A stretch of 64,000 bases of DNA, taken from an uncultured Eubacteriales bacterium (GTDB lineage: Bacteria; Bacillota; Clostridia; Oscillospirales; CAG-272). Position 1 is the stretch's first letter, and every line of letters starts with the position of its first letter. Both the position numbers and the translations under genes were made by a program. The notes under the pieces were generated by a model. The model did not search any database. It was not told the origin of the DNA and was given only the letters and a program-made list of their open reading frames with translations. Positions 1-7,666 of this stretch are shown here, in pieces. Where the stretch lies: positions 1 through 64,000 of the forward strand of contig URPL01000003.1 of NCBI GenBank assembly GCA_900549725.1, in the 5' to 3' direction.

Positions 1-23
1 GATTTATTTTGTATTATACTATA

Positions 24-54
24 CCCGATATCAAAAGTCAATCGGGGCTTTTTG
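24..54 (+). terminator. Rho-independent terminator of an upstream gene
   Basis: The bases CCCGAT at 24-29 pair with ATCGGG at 41-46 and are followed by GCTTTTTG. It probably ends a gene that lies before the window. Confidence 0.55.
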
Positions 55-110
55 CATGGAGGGAACGCTCGCTTTCCCGCGGCTCCGCAAAAAGAAAGCT
101 GGATAGGAAT

Positions 111-389
111 ATGGAATCGTTTTTCGAAATTTTAACGGTACTGATGCTGGATGCAGCTGCGGCCGTTCTGATTTTCGTCATTCTCAAAGCGGATACTCTG
201 CCGAAAAGTGCATACCGCTTTTCTGCCGCCGCCATGGCGCTCGGCTTTCTCATCGGCACCGTCGGAAAACGCCTCCTCGATGAAAACTATCCCGTGATGC
301 TGCTTTTTGCACTCGGATTCATGCTTTCCTACACAGCTTTTGTATTTACTTTTCCGCAAAGGAGCAAACGCCCCCATGAAAGCCGTTAA
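111..389 (+). CDS. Small three-helix membrane protein, unknown function
   Basis: A 92-residue protein with three hydrophobic stretches at about residues 5-25, 33-50 and 60-80 and a basic C-terminal tail. I chose ATG 111 because it has a purine-rich GGATAGG element just before it and lets the protein begin directly with the first membrane helix; an upstream in-frame start at 9 would add a segment unlike a membrane protein. Its 3' end overlaps the next gene by 14 bases, which suggests translational coupling with the YoaK-like protein. I do not recognise the family; it could be a small partner of the downstream membrane protein. Confidence 0.6.
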   Translation: MESFFEILTVLMLDAAAAVLIFVILKADTLPKSAYRFSAAAMALGFLIGTVGKRLLDENYPVMLLFALGFMLSYTAFVFTFPQRSKRPHESR

Positions 390-1056
390 ACCGTTTCACG
401 GACAAATGTCCGACAGCTTCCGCGCGGCAATCTGCATCATTTTATCCGGCGGGTTTCAGGATGCCTATACCTATACCTGCCGCGGTGAAGTGTTCGCCAA
501 TGCACAAACCGGCAATATTGTGCTGCTCAGCACCGCGCTGTTTCGGCAGGAATGGCAGACCGTGCTGAAATATCTGATTCCGGTCATCTCCTTTCTCATT
601 GGGACCGCGGTAGCTGAGTGCATTCATCTTCGCTTCAAAAGCTACGAGAAAATTCATTGGCGGCAGATCATTCTTTTGTGTGAGATTCTGCTGCTGCTTG
701 CCGTCGGATTCCTGCCGCACAGCCTTGAGCCGCTTGCCAATGCGCTTGTCTCTTTTGTCTGCGCGATGCAGGTGCAAACATTTCATAAGGTGCGCGGGCA
801 TGCCTATGCCAGCACCATGTGCATCGGAAATCTGCGCGCGGGAACAGAAGCGCTGTGCGCCTATTTCCGGGTGCGCAACAAAGAGATCCTGCGCAAAGCC
901 CTCACCTATTTCGGCGTGATCCTTGTGTTCGGCGTCGGCGCGGGGCTCGGCAGCATTCTCACCGTTGCTCTCGGAAACCGGGCGATCTGGCTGTGCTGCA
1001 TACTCTTATCCGTCAGCTTTTTTATGATGTTTGTGCATGAAAAAAAAGAAGCATAA
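376..1056 (+). CDS. YoaK/DUF1275 family membrane protein
   Basis: A 226-residue integral membrane protein with about six hydrophobic segments. The order of conserved elements matches the YoaK (DUF1275) family: a glycine-rich first helix (LSGGFQDAYTY), the ANAQTGNIVLL motif near residue 40, and a VRGHAYASTMCIGNLR-type stretch in the middle. Family members are presumed transporters or permease-like proteins, but no substrate is established. The ATG at 376 has GGAG eleven bases upstream; the gene overlaps the small membrane protein before it and is closed by a hairpin terminator. Confidence 0.85.
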   Translation: MKAVKPFHGQMSDSFRAAICIILSGGFQDAYTYTCRGEVFANAQTGNIVLLSTALFRQEWQTVLKYLIPVISFLIGTAVAECIHLRFKSYEKIHWRQIILLCEILLLLAVGFLPHSLEPLANALVSFVCAMQVQTFHKVRGHAYASTMCIGNLRAGTEALCAYFRVRNKEILRKALTYFGVILVFGVGAGLGSILTVALGNRAIWLCCILLSVSFFMMFVHEKKEA

Positions 1057-1069
1057 CAACGCGCTTTCG

Positions 1070-1105
1070 GCTCCCGCCGCACTTTTGTGCCGCGGGAGCT
1101 TTTTT
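1070..1105 (+). terminator. Rho-independent terminator after the YoaK-like gene
   Basis: The 13-base arm GCTCCCGCCGCAC (1070-1082) pairs with GTGCCGCGGGAGC (1087-1099) with one mismatch and is followed by six T. Confidence 0.9.
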
Positions 1106-1137
1106 CATTTTCAAGAAAGCGCATACGCCTGCCCAAG

Positions 1138-1165
1138 TTGACATTCCCCCGAAAATCGATATAAT
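1138..1165 (+). promoter_or_regulatory. Sigma-A-type promoter for the leader and YwaF-like gene
   Basis: TTGACA at 1138-1143 and TATAAT at 1160-1165 are separated by 16 bases. Both hexamers are perfect. Transcription would start near 1172, leaving a leader of about 170 bases before the ATG at 1346. Confidence 0.9.
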
Positions 1166-1206
1166 AGAACAAAACGACACTCTTTTTGGACCAAAAGAAC
1201 AAAACC

Positions 1207-1325
1207 GCTGTCTTTGCGGACAGCCTCAAACTATGGAAAACGCTCTGGAAATAAGGCGTCTGCCTGTTGCATCGGGTGCGCCCCCGGCTCTCTGCATTTG
1301 ACAGGCAGCCGGGGTTTGTTTTTCA
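1207..1325 (+). promoter_or_regulatory. Structured 5' leader with terminator and possible anti-terminator (attenuator or riboswitch candidate)
   Basis: Three elements are visible between the promoter and the YwaF-like gene. A hairpin GCTGTC/GACAGC lies at 1207-1224. A terminator hairpin pairs CCCCGGCT (1282-1289) with AGCCGGGG (1307-1314) followed by TTTGTTTTT. A competing stem pairs CTGCCTGT (1260-1267) with ACAGGCAG (1301-1308) and shares two bases with the terminator arm; GGCG (1255-1258) can also pair with CGCC (1279-1282). The arrangement looks like transcription attenuation ahead of the start codon. It does not match a riboswitch class I can recall by eye (purine, TPP, SAM, yybP-ykoY, fluoride, M-box, THF and guanidine were considered). 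Confidence 0.55.
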
Positions 1326-1345
1326 AAAACAGCAAGGAGAACATC

Positions 1346-2056
1346 ATGTTTACAACGGAACACCTGATCTGGATCGGCATCTGCGCCGCCTTTGTGCTTA
1401 TTATGAACCTGATTTGCCACAGGCTGAACCTGTCTCTGCGCGTCGTCAGCCGCATCATGGCAGCCGTTTGCATCGTGAGCGAGAGCAGTAAGATCATGAG
1501 CAGCATGCTCGAAAATCAAAGCGGCGGGCGATATCTGGATCCGTTGGCGCTTCCCTTTCATCTGTGCAGCCTCATGCTCTTCGGCGTTTTGTTCATTGCC
1601 TTCGGAAAAGACGGCACGGCAAAACAGATCGTGATCGATTTTATTGCTGTTGCGGGAACGATCGGCAGCGTTTGCGCCATTCTGATCCCCTCCAACGGCA
1701 CGGCTTTCAACGCGCTCGATTCCTATCAATGCTTTGTCTATCACGGGGCGCTGCTTTGGTTTTCGATCTATCTCATCGCATCGGGGCATGCGCGCTTTGG
1801 CGCGCGGGTATATTTGCGCAACCTTTGCATGCTGCTTTCCCTGGTGCTGCTCGCGCTGTATGCAAACAGTATTTTGGCAGCATACAATGCCAACTTTATG
1901 TTCCTGACGCAGCCGCCGATGGAAAACCTGCCGTATCTCAATCTCAATCACGGATGGTATGCGTATTTCTTCCGTCTGATTGCGCTCGGACTTACCCTGT
2001 TCACCCTGTTTCAGCTGCCGTTTATGCTGCATCGGCATCGCAGAAAAGACGCCTGA
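1346..2056 (+). CDS. YwaF/TMEM164-like integral membrane protein (TIGR02206 type)
   Basis: A 236-residue protein with about seven membrane helices. It carries the family hallmark LPFHLCSLM near residue 72, the NHGWYAYFFR-like conserved block near residue 205, and a short basic tail. Bacterial relatives are annotated YwaF or TIGR02206; eukaryotic TMEM164 relatives are acyltransferases acting on ether lipids, so a lipid-modifying role is possible but not shown here. AAGGAG seven bases before ATG 1346 supports the start. The gene stands alone behind a strong promoter and a leader containing a terminator, so its expression is probably conditional. Confidence 0.85.
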   Translation: MFTTEHLIWIGICAAFVLIMNLICHRLNLSLRVVSRIMAAVCIVSESSKIMSSMLENQSGGRYLDPLALPFHLCSLMLFGVLFIAFGKDGTAKQIVIDFIAVAGTIGSVCAILIPSNGTAFNALDSYQCFVYHGALLWFSIYLIASGHARFGARVYLRNLCMLLSLVLLALYANSILAAYNANFMFLTQPPMENLPYLNLNHGWYAYFFRLIALGLTLFTLFQLPFMLHRHRRKDA

Positions 2057-2122
2057 GCCGTGCACAAAAAATTTTTGTGATTTTGCAAGGAATTTTGCCC
2101 GCAAGGTTGTATAAAAGGTGAA

Positions 2123-2140
2123 GGGGGCGGACGCGCCCCC
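2123..2140 (+). promoter_or_regulatory. GC hairpin immediately upstream of the sigma-factor ribosome binding site
   Basis: GGGGGCG (2123-2129) and CGCCCCC (2134-2140) form a perfect seven-pair stem with a GACG loop, ending four bases before the AAGGAGG that serves ATG 2159. TATAAA at 2110-2115 may be part of the promoter, but no well-spaced -35 hexamer was found, so an ECF-type promoter cannot be excluded. Confidence 0.45.
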
Positions 2141-2158
2141 TGAGAAGGAGGAAGCCCT

Positions 2159-2710
2159 ATGGATAACGGCGCCCGTAGCTACCGCCGTTTTCTGGACGGC
2201 GACAAAAGCGCCTTTGACGCGATTATGCACGAATCGTTTGACAGCCTGGTATTCTTCATCAACCGTTATGTGCGGGACAGCCATGCCGCCGAGGATATTG
2301 CCATCGATGCTTTTTCGGATCTGATCGTGCATCCTCATCGGTACAATTTCAGGGTCACGCTGAAAACCTATCTGTTTATGCTCGGCCGCAGCCGCGCGCT
2401 GAACTACATAAAACATCATGCGCGCATGGTTCCGACGGATTTTTCCGAAGCGGAAGAGCTGCCCTCTCCCGCCAAGACCCCGCAGGACATCGCCCTTGCA
2501 AATGAGCAAAGAAGAATCGTGAGCGCAGCGCTGCGCAGCCTGCCGCAGGAGATGGCAAGCGTGATCCATCTGATCTATTTTGAAGAGCTGTCCTATGCCG
2601 AGGCAGGCAAGGTGATGAAGAAAACGCCAAAGCAAATCGATAATCTGCTCTATCGCGCAAAGAAGGAGCTTCGCGCCGTTCTCGGAGAGGAAGGTGAGCA
2701 GCTGTTATGA
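2159..2710 (+). CDS. RNA polymerase ECF-type sigma-70 factor
   Basis: A 183-residue sigma factor with region 2 at about residues 10-75 (including the VRDSHAAEDIAIDAF core-binding segment) and region 4 at about 110-175 (LPQEMASVIHLIYFEELSYAEAG, then a recognition helix TPKQIDNLLYRAKKEL). There is no region 3, as usual for ECF factors. An excellent AAGGAGG precedes the ATG. Its stop overlaps the next gene as ATGA, so the two are translationally coupled. The operon continues to a serpin, which suggests that this sigma factor controls a protease-stress or surface response; the stimulus is unknown. Confidence 0.9.
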   Translation: MDNGARSYRRFLDGDKSAFDAIMHESFDSLVFFINRYVRDSHAAEDIAIDAFSDLIVHPHRYNFRVTLKTYLFMLGRSRALNYIKHHARMVPTDFSEAEELPSPAKTPQDIALANEQRRIVSAALRSLPQEMASVIHLIYFEELSYAEAGKVMKKTPKQIDNLLYRAKKELRAVLGEEGEQLL

Positions 2711-3321
2711 AAAATTTTGAACAAACGCGGGCAGAGATATTCCGCCGCAGCGAGGAAAGGATCAAAGAGCGGAAAAGAAACCGCAGGCGCGCGCTTGCGC
2801 TGTGCGTTCCGCTGTGCCTTGCGGTGCTTGTGTGCTCCGCCCGCTTTCTGTCCTTGCTGTTTCCCCCGCAAAACGATACGGCACCAAACGGCACGGACGG
2901 CATAACCGAAATGCCGCACCAAGAGCTGTCGCCCGCCCTGTCCGACGCGGAGCATCCGTTTGTTGCATTCACGGTCCGGCAGGCTGGAAACGATGCCGTT
3001 TGCGCCGAAACGGAAAGCAGCGCAGCGGTGGATGCCGCATTTGGGCAAATCTGCGCGGCGCTTCTTCCGCAGGAATCCTATGCGGACCTTGTCGGTGCCT
3101 TTTCAGCTGACAGCCCCGCCATGCGGGACGGCGAAATCCTTCCACCCTCCCCGTCCGCAGCGGCGCAAACCTATCTCATCACCCTGAAAACCGCAAGCGG
3201 CGCAAGCCGCACCTTTGCCCTGTGCGAAAATACGCTTTCGGACACTGCGCATGCCGCCAAAGCTCATCTGAGCGAGGCGCAGACGGCGGCACTGAAAGCC
3301 GCACTCGGGCTGCCAAACTGA
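2707..3321 (+). CDS. Single-pass membrane protein, probable anti-sigma partner of the ECF factor
   Basis: A 204-residue protein with a charged cytoplasmic N-terminus (residues 1-28, rich in Arg/Lys/Glu), one membrane helix at about 29-52 and an extracellular C-terminal domain of about 150 residues. This is the usual architecture of membrane anti-sigma factors, although I see no zinc-binding HxxxCxxC motif. Overlap with the sigma gene (ATGA at 2707-2710) is typical of sigma/anti-sigma pairs. The role is inferred from position and topology rather than from a recognised domain. Confidence 0.6.
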   Translation: MKNFEQTRAEIFRRSEERIKERKRNRRRALALCVPLCLAVLVCSARFLSLLFPPQNDTAPNGTDGITEMPHQELSPALSDAEHPFVAFTVRQAGNDAVCAETESSAAVDAAFGQICAALLPQESYADLVGAFSADSPAMRDGEILPPSPSAAAQTYLITLKTASGASRTFALCENTLSDTAHAAKAHLSEAQTAALKAALGLPN

Positions 3322-3338
3322 AAAAGGACAATAATTCC

Positions 3339-4055
3339 ATGAAAAAGAAACATCTCATTTTGCCGCTCTGCATCGTCGGCGGAGCGCTTCTTTCCTGCGT
3401 TGCCGCAGCATGTGTTTTCGGCGCGCTGTTTTTTTCAAAGGGCTACGGCGTTTCCGTCGGAAAACTCCGGCTGGAAGAGGACGCCGCCTATCTGCAAACC
3501 GACGATATGACACTGTCTCTCTCCGATGGCACCCGCGACAAAAACCTGTTTTCCGACCTTCGCAGCGGAGACAAAATTTTGCTGCTGCACGGCGCGCTCC
3601 GCGAGACCTATCCCGTACAGACCGACGGGTTTTACGCTCTTCGCCTTGCAAAAGCCGAAAATTCCGCCGCCGCAAAGGAGGCGGGCGCCTCCCCCTCTCA
3701 TACGCACGCTCAAACCGAAAAGGAACGCAGCGAAAGCGGGCAGCTCCCCGTTTCCTGCGGCAATACCGAAACGACCGTCACCTTTGAGGACGGTAAAAGC
3801 TATACCTTTGTCTGCGATAATTCCGTTGCCCTGACCGATTTGCTCGCACATCTTTCATATGATCCGGACATGATCTGCAATTGCCGGCCCGAATACAGCG
3901 TTTGCACGGAGTTTGGCATCTGGGGTGTCAACCTCACCGAGCGCTATGCCCGCTGCGGCGACGGCCAGGCTGCTCTGACGGAACAGCAGACCCAAAAAAT
4001 CAAAACGATTCTGCAATGGGCAAAGGAACAATCCGCACAGGAGGCCGGCCAATGA
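3339..4055 (+). CDS. Secreted or membrane-anchored protein of unknown function in the serpin operon
   Basis: A 238-residue protein with an N-terminal hydrophobic segment (about residues 5-32) that is either an uncleaved anchor or a signal peptide; there is no clear lipobox. The exported part contains a beta-rich half (about 35-115), a polar His/Glu/Ser-rich linker (about 118-140) and a C-terminal half with two cysteines in MICNCRP. ATG 3339 is preceded by AAAAAGGAC. It lies 17 bases after the probable anti-sigma gene and overlaps the serpin gene as ATGA. I do not recognise the family. Confidence 0.65.
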   Translation: MKKKHLILPLCIVGGALLSCVAAACVFGALFFSKGYGVSVGKLRLEEDAAYLQTDDMTLSLSDGTRDKNLFSDLRSGDKILLLHGALRETYPVQTDGFYALRLAKAENSAAAKEAGASPSHTHAQTEKERSESGQLPVSCGNTETTVTFEDGKSYTFVCDNSVALTDLLAHLSYDPDMICNCRPEYSVCTEFGIWGVNLTERYARCGDGQAALTEQQTQKIKTILQWAKEQSAQEAGQ

Positions 4056-5308
4056 AAAAATCAAAATGCGCATCCGCGCTGCTCGGCGTTTTGCTGCTCT
4101 GCATGCCCGCAATGCAGCTGACCGGCTGCACTGTTTCGGCGCAGGCAATCGATTTAACGGAGGGCATCCAAAGGGGTACCGCCTATGCTTCCTCCCTCAC
4201 CGATGCCGAAAACGCTGCCGCCGTCGATTTTGCGGTGCGCCTGTTTCAAAACACCGTACAGGATGGTGAAACTCTGCTGCTCTCTCCCTTTTCCGTGCTG
4301 TGCGCCCTCGGAATGACCGCAAACGGCGCGCAGGGCGAAACGCTCTCGCAAACGGAAGTCGTGCTCGGCATGAAAAAAGAAGCGCTCAATTCTTATCTGC
4401 TCGGCTGGCAAACGCATCTTTCGCAGGGGGAGCGGACGCAGCTGCACCTTGCAAACTCCGTTTGGCTGACTGCAGACAGCCGCCCCACGGTCAACAAAAG
4501 CTTTCTGCAAACCAATGCCGATTATTACGGCGCAGGCATTTACAAAGCGCCTTTCCATGATGCAATCTGCAAAAGCATCAATGCCTGGGTCAGGGAAAAG
4601 ACAAACGGGATGATCCCGAAAATTATCGATGCCATTCCGGACAGCGCCGCAATGTATCTTGTCAACGCGCTTGCCTTTGAGGCAGCCTGGCAGGAGCCGT
4701 ATCAAAAAGAGCAGATCGCGGACGGTATCTTTATAAAAGAGGACGGAACAGAGCAATCCGCCGCTTTTTTGCACAGCACGGAGCATGTTTACCTGGAAGA
4801 CGAATCTGCCGTCGGCTTTGCAAAATACTATCAGGGCGGGCAGTATGCATTCGTCGCGCTGCTGCCAAACGAGGGCGTGAGCCTTGCGGAATATATTGCC
4901 TCCCTGCGCGGCGACAGCCTGCATGCGCTGCTGAAGCAAAAAAACTATGCCGAGGTTGCGGCAGCCCTGCCGAAATTTGAGACGCAATCCGCCCCGGAGC
5001 TTTCCGCGGTGCTTCGGAAAATGGGCATGCAAAATGCCTTTTGCGAAGCCGCCGACTTCGGCGCGCTCGGGCATTCGGATGCCGGCAATATTGCAATCGG
5101 CAGAGTTTTGCATAAAACCTTCCTGAGCGTTGCGGAGCAGGGCACAAAGGCAGGCGCGGCAAGCGCCGTAGAAATGATAGATCGTGCGGCACCGAGCCCG
5201 GAGGCGCCAAAGTGCGTCGTTTTGGATCGCCCGTTTGTCTATCTCCTTCTCGATTGCAAGACCGCCGTTCCCCTTTTCATCGGCACCATGACCGATCTTT
5301 CGCAATAA
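4052..5308 (+). CDS. Lipoprotein serpin (serine protease inhibitor, family I4)
   Basis: A 418-residue protein with a lipoprotein signal peptide (LTGC, Cys26) followed by a full-length serpin fold of about 370 residues. Diagnostic blocks are NTVQDGETLLLSPFS near 70-85, the NALAFEAAW breach segment, the hinge EQGTKAGAASAV at 362-373, and the C-terminal DRPFVYLLLD strand. Counting 17 residues from the hinge Glu gives Arg378 as P1, pointing to a trypsin-like or other Arg-specific protease; the loop is about five residues longer than in alpha-1-antitrypsin, so this is tentative. Gut Firmicutes serpins (siropins) are known to inhibit host proteases. It ends the ECF-sigma operon. Confidence 0.93.
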   Translation: MKKSKCASALLGVLLLCMPAMQLTGCTVSAQAIDLTEGIQRGTAYASSLTDAENAAAVDFAVRLFQNTVQDGETLLLSPFSVLCALGMTANGAQGETLSQTEVVLGMKKEALNSYLLGWQTHLSQGERTQLHLANSVWLTADSRPTVNKSFLQTNADYYGAGIYKAPFHDAICKSINAWVREKTNGMIPKIIDAIPDSAAMYLVNALAFEAAWQEPYQKEQIADGIFIKEDGTEQSAAFLHSTEHVYLEDESAVGFAKYYQGGQYAFVALLPNEGVSLAEYIASLRGDSLHALLKQKNYAEVAAALPKFETQSAPELSAVLRKMGMQNAFCEAADFGALGHSDAGNIAIGRVLHKTFLSVAEQGTKAGAASAVEMIDRAAPSPEAPKCVVLDRPFVYLLLDCKTAVPLFIGTMTDLSQ

Positions 5309-5322
5309 CCGAAAAAACAAAC

Positions 5323-5367
5323 AGGCTGTCGGCTTGATCCAAAATCAGACCGGCAGCCTTGCTTTTT
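5323..5367 (+). terminator. Rho-independent terminator of the sigma-serpin operon
   Basis: AGGCTGTCGG (5323-5332) pairs with CCGGCAGCCT (5350-5359), allowing one G-T pair, and is followed by TTGCTTTTTGC. Confidence 0.8.
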
Positions 5368-5371
5368 GCTC

Positions 5372-5400
5372 TTGCCTTTTTTGCAAAGCCCCTGTATAAT
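5372..5400 (+). promoter_or_regulatory. Sigma-A-type promoter for the DUF2238-like gene
   Basis: TTGCCT (5372-5377) and TATAAT (5395-5400) are 17 bases apart, directly after the serpin operon terminator. Confidence 0.8.
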
Positions 5401-5455
5401 AAAGGGGAAAGCGTTTCCCGCAAAATTCGAAATTCGACCGAAAAAGGAGACCGTC

Positions 5456-6286
5456 ATGAAAGAGCCCTCCGAAAAGAAGCTTCATCTTCCCTATCAGCAC
5501 AAGGCGACCTCCATTCTCTTCCTTGTACTGCGTTTTTTTGTCGTGCTGGTTATGGTGCGCAAGCTGTTTTTGCATGAATGGGAAAGTGTTTTCATTTGCG
5601 TGCTGACGCTGTTTTTGTTTGTGCTGCCGAGCATTGCATCCTCCATTCTGAAGATCACGCTGCCCTCCGTGCTGGAAATCATCATCCTTTTATTTATTTT
5701 CTCCGCGGAAATTCTGGGCGAGCTCAACAGCTTTTATATCCGCATTCCCCATTGGGATACCATGCTGCATACCATCAACGGCTTTTGCTGCGCCGCCGTC
5801 GGCTTCGCCCTTGTGGACATGCTCAACCGCAACAAAAAATTCTCTCTGAAGCTTTCCCCGCTCTATCTTGCCATCGCCGCATTCTGCTTTTCCATGACCA
5901 TCGGGGTGCTTTGGGAGGTCTTTGAATATTCCGCCGACACATTTTTCGGCAAGGACATGCAAAAGGATACCGTTGTCTCCGCAATCAACAGCACCATGCT
6001 CGACCCGACAAAAAGCAATAAGATCGTGCAGATTTCGGATATTTCCGATGTCGTGATCGTGCACTCGGACGGCTCCGAGGAAGCGCTCGGCGTCGGCGGC
6101 TATCTCGATGTCGGCATCAACGATACCATGAAGGATCTCATCGTCAATCTCATCGGCGCCGTCGTCTTTTCCGTCATCGGCTATTTCTATGTCAAAACCA
6201 AGGGCAAAGGTAAATTTGCAAAAGAATTCATCCCGCAGGTGGAACCCGTCCCGCCGCAAAAAGCAGGCAAGGAAAGCCGGAAATAA
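5456..6286 (+). CDS. Polytopic membrane protein, YjdF/DUF2238-like
   Basis: A 276-residue protein with roughly six hydrophobic segments between residues 15 and 155 plus one near 225-245. The central RIPHWDTMLHTINGF block and the WEVFEYSADTFFG motif resemble the DUF2238 (YjdF) group, whose conserved His, Asp and Glu residues suggest a membrane enzyme or metal-binding protein, but no function is established. A loop of about 60 residues (165-220) is extracytoplasmic or cytoplasmic and polar. AAAAAGGAG precedes ATG 5456. It is monocistronic with its own promoter. Confidence 0.7.
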   Translation: MKEPSEKKLHLPYQHKATSILFLVLRFFVVLVMVRKLFLHEWESVFICVLTLFLFVLPSIASSILKITLPSVLEIIILLFIFSAEILGELNSFYIRIPHWDTMLHTINGFCCAAVGFALVDMLNRNKKFSLKLSPLYLAIAAFCFSMTIGVLWEVFEYSADTFFGKDMQKDTVVSAINSTMLDPTKSNKIVQISDISDVVIVHSDGSEEALGVGGYLDVGINDTMKDLIVNLIGAVVFSVIGYFYVKTKGKGKFAKEFIPQVEPVPPQKAGKESRK

Positions 6287-6348
6287 CTTTCAAAAAAGAA
6301 AAAACCTCCTTGCGTGTTGCCAAATTCGACGCTTTTGAGGAGCCTGCC

Positions 6349-7032
6349 ATGAAAACGAAAAAATCTGAGTTTCCGGCCTTTGTTTGTAAAAATCACGGTT
6401 TCCTCCCTGCACAGACTTCTATCCGTGCCAAACGGGCTGCGGTATGTCCTTTTGCAGCTTTTCAGTTCCGCCCTCGGCGTTTTGATCTCATTCGGATACA
6501 TACTGCTTCCGGTCTCATCATCAATGAATTAACGGCGGAAATCCATTGGCGCTCTCTGCTCCTTAAAATTCTTCTTCTCGCACTTTGTCCTGTTGCAAAT
6601 CATTGCTGCAATTTGGATTCCTTGGTAAACTCGCTTCCCCATGGAGAAAACACACAGATTTACAAAAATATCGCCCCGGACGGCTTTGATCCCTCCGGTG
6701 GAGAAGCACAGAAAATTGCCATCGCACGCGCTCTGTATTATGATCGCAAAATCTGTATTTTGGATGAGCCGACCGCTGCCCTTGACCCAAACGCAGAATA
6801 CGAAATTTATACAAAATTTCACGAATTGATTCAGGGAAAAACCGCGGTTCTGATCACACATCGGCTCTCGGCTGTACAGCTTGCAGATGTTGTCGCAGTG
6901 TTTGACAACGGCAAGCTTTCAGAATACGGCACGCACCGCGAGCTGTATGAGCAAGGCGGAAAATATAAAGAAATGTACGACAAACAAGCAGCCTTTTATG
7001 TAAAATCGGATACCGCTGCCGCTGCGGAATAA
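6349..7032 (+). pseudogene. Decayed ABC exporter (fused TMD-NBD type), frameshifted and internally deleted
   Basis: The 3' part (about 6650-7032) encodes the end of a nucleotide-binding domain: the signature DPSGGEAQKIAIARAL, Walker B ICILDEPTAALD, and the H-loop LITHRLSAV. Walker A, the Q-loop and nearly all membrane helices are missing. The 5' part keeps pieces in shifting frames: MKTKKSEFPAF in frame 1, a typical exporter helix (LRYVLLQLFSSALGVLISFG) in another frame at about 6403-6515, LIINELTAEIHWRSLLLKILLLAL back in frame 1, then QIIAAIWIPW in the shifted frame. This is a remnant of an ABC exporter of about 600 residues. A ribosome site (GAGGAG) survives, so a short peptide may still be made. 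Confidence 0.88.
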
Positions 7033-7037
7033 ACATT

Positions 7038-7067
7038 TGCCATCGAGTCGACTATGGCTCAATGGCA
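7038..7067. repeat. Inverted repeat between the ABC pseudogene and DUF1003 gene
   Basis: TGCCATCGAG and CTCAATGGCA form a 10-base stem with one mismatch around a ten-base loop. No T-run follows on either side, so it is not an obvious terminator. Confidence 0.5.
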
Positions 7068-7088
7068 CACCGAAAAGGAGCAAACAAA

Positions 7089-7607
7089 ATGAAAGAAAAC
7101 CGAAAACTGCTGCAGGAGATCATCACCGACATCCGCCGGGATATGACGGATGAAGAGGTTTTGAACCTGTTGGCAGACAGCAAAATCTCAGTCGACCCGA
7201 ATAAGAAGCGGGAAAAATATACCGTCGGACAGCGCGCTGCCGATTCCATTGCGAAATTTGCGGGGAGCTGGGCGTTTATTTTCTCCTTTTCCGCCGTTTT
7301 GGCGCTTTGGATGATCATAAATATTCTGCTTGCCGCAAAGGCATTCGACCCCTATCCGTTTATCCTTTTGAATTTGGTGCTCTCCTGCGTGGCAGCGATT
7401 CAGGCGCCGCTGATCATGATGAGCCAAAACCGCCAGGAAGAAAAGGACCGCCGCCGCGCGGAAAACGACTATAAGGTCAATCTGAAAACGGAAATCATGA
7501 TCGAAGACCTTTACGATAAAATCAACCTGATTTTGAAAAAACAAGCGACGCTTGAAAAAAAGCTTGCGCAGGAAGAAAAGAAGGAATCGTCTGGCAAAAT
7601 CGAATAA
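7089..7607 (+). CDS. DUF1003 family membrane protein
   Basis: A 172-residue protein with a polar N-terminus of about 55 residues, two membrane helices (about 60-85 and 92-112), the family signature LIMMSQNRQEEKDRRRAE immediately after the second helix, and a charged coiled-coil tail. This is the standard DUF1003 layout; function is not established. AAAAGGAG lies eight bases before ATG 7089, which fits better than the ATG 27 bases further upstream. It is followed by a strong terminator shared with the convergent CNNM gene. Confidence 0.85.
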   Translation: MKENRKLLQEIITDIRRDMTDEEVLNLLADSKISVDPNKKREKYTVGQRAADSIAKFAGSWAFIFSFSAVLALWMIINILLAAKAFDPYPFILLNLVLSCVAAIQAPLIMMSQNRQEEKDRRRAENDYKVNLKTEIMIEDLYDKINLILKKQATLEKKLAQEEKKESSGKIE

Positions 7608-7620
7608 AACGACACGTAAA

Positions 7621-7666
7621 AAGGGCGCGGCAGCCGTAAAATGCGATTGCCGTGCCCTTCTTTTAT
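7621..7666. terminator. Bidirectional terminator between DUF1003 and CNNM genes
   Basis: AAGGGC-g-CGGCA (from 7621) pairs with TGCCG-t-GCCCTT (to about 7659), with T-runs after the stem on the plus strand and an A-run before it for the minus strand. Confidence 0.8.

Noticed and set aside
1207..1325. Leader considered as a purine, fluoride or guanidine riboswitch
   Set aside because: None of their invariant sequence elements is present; only stem competition is supported.
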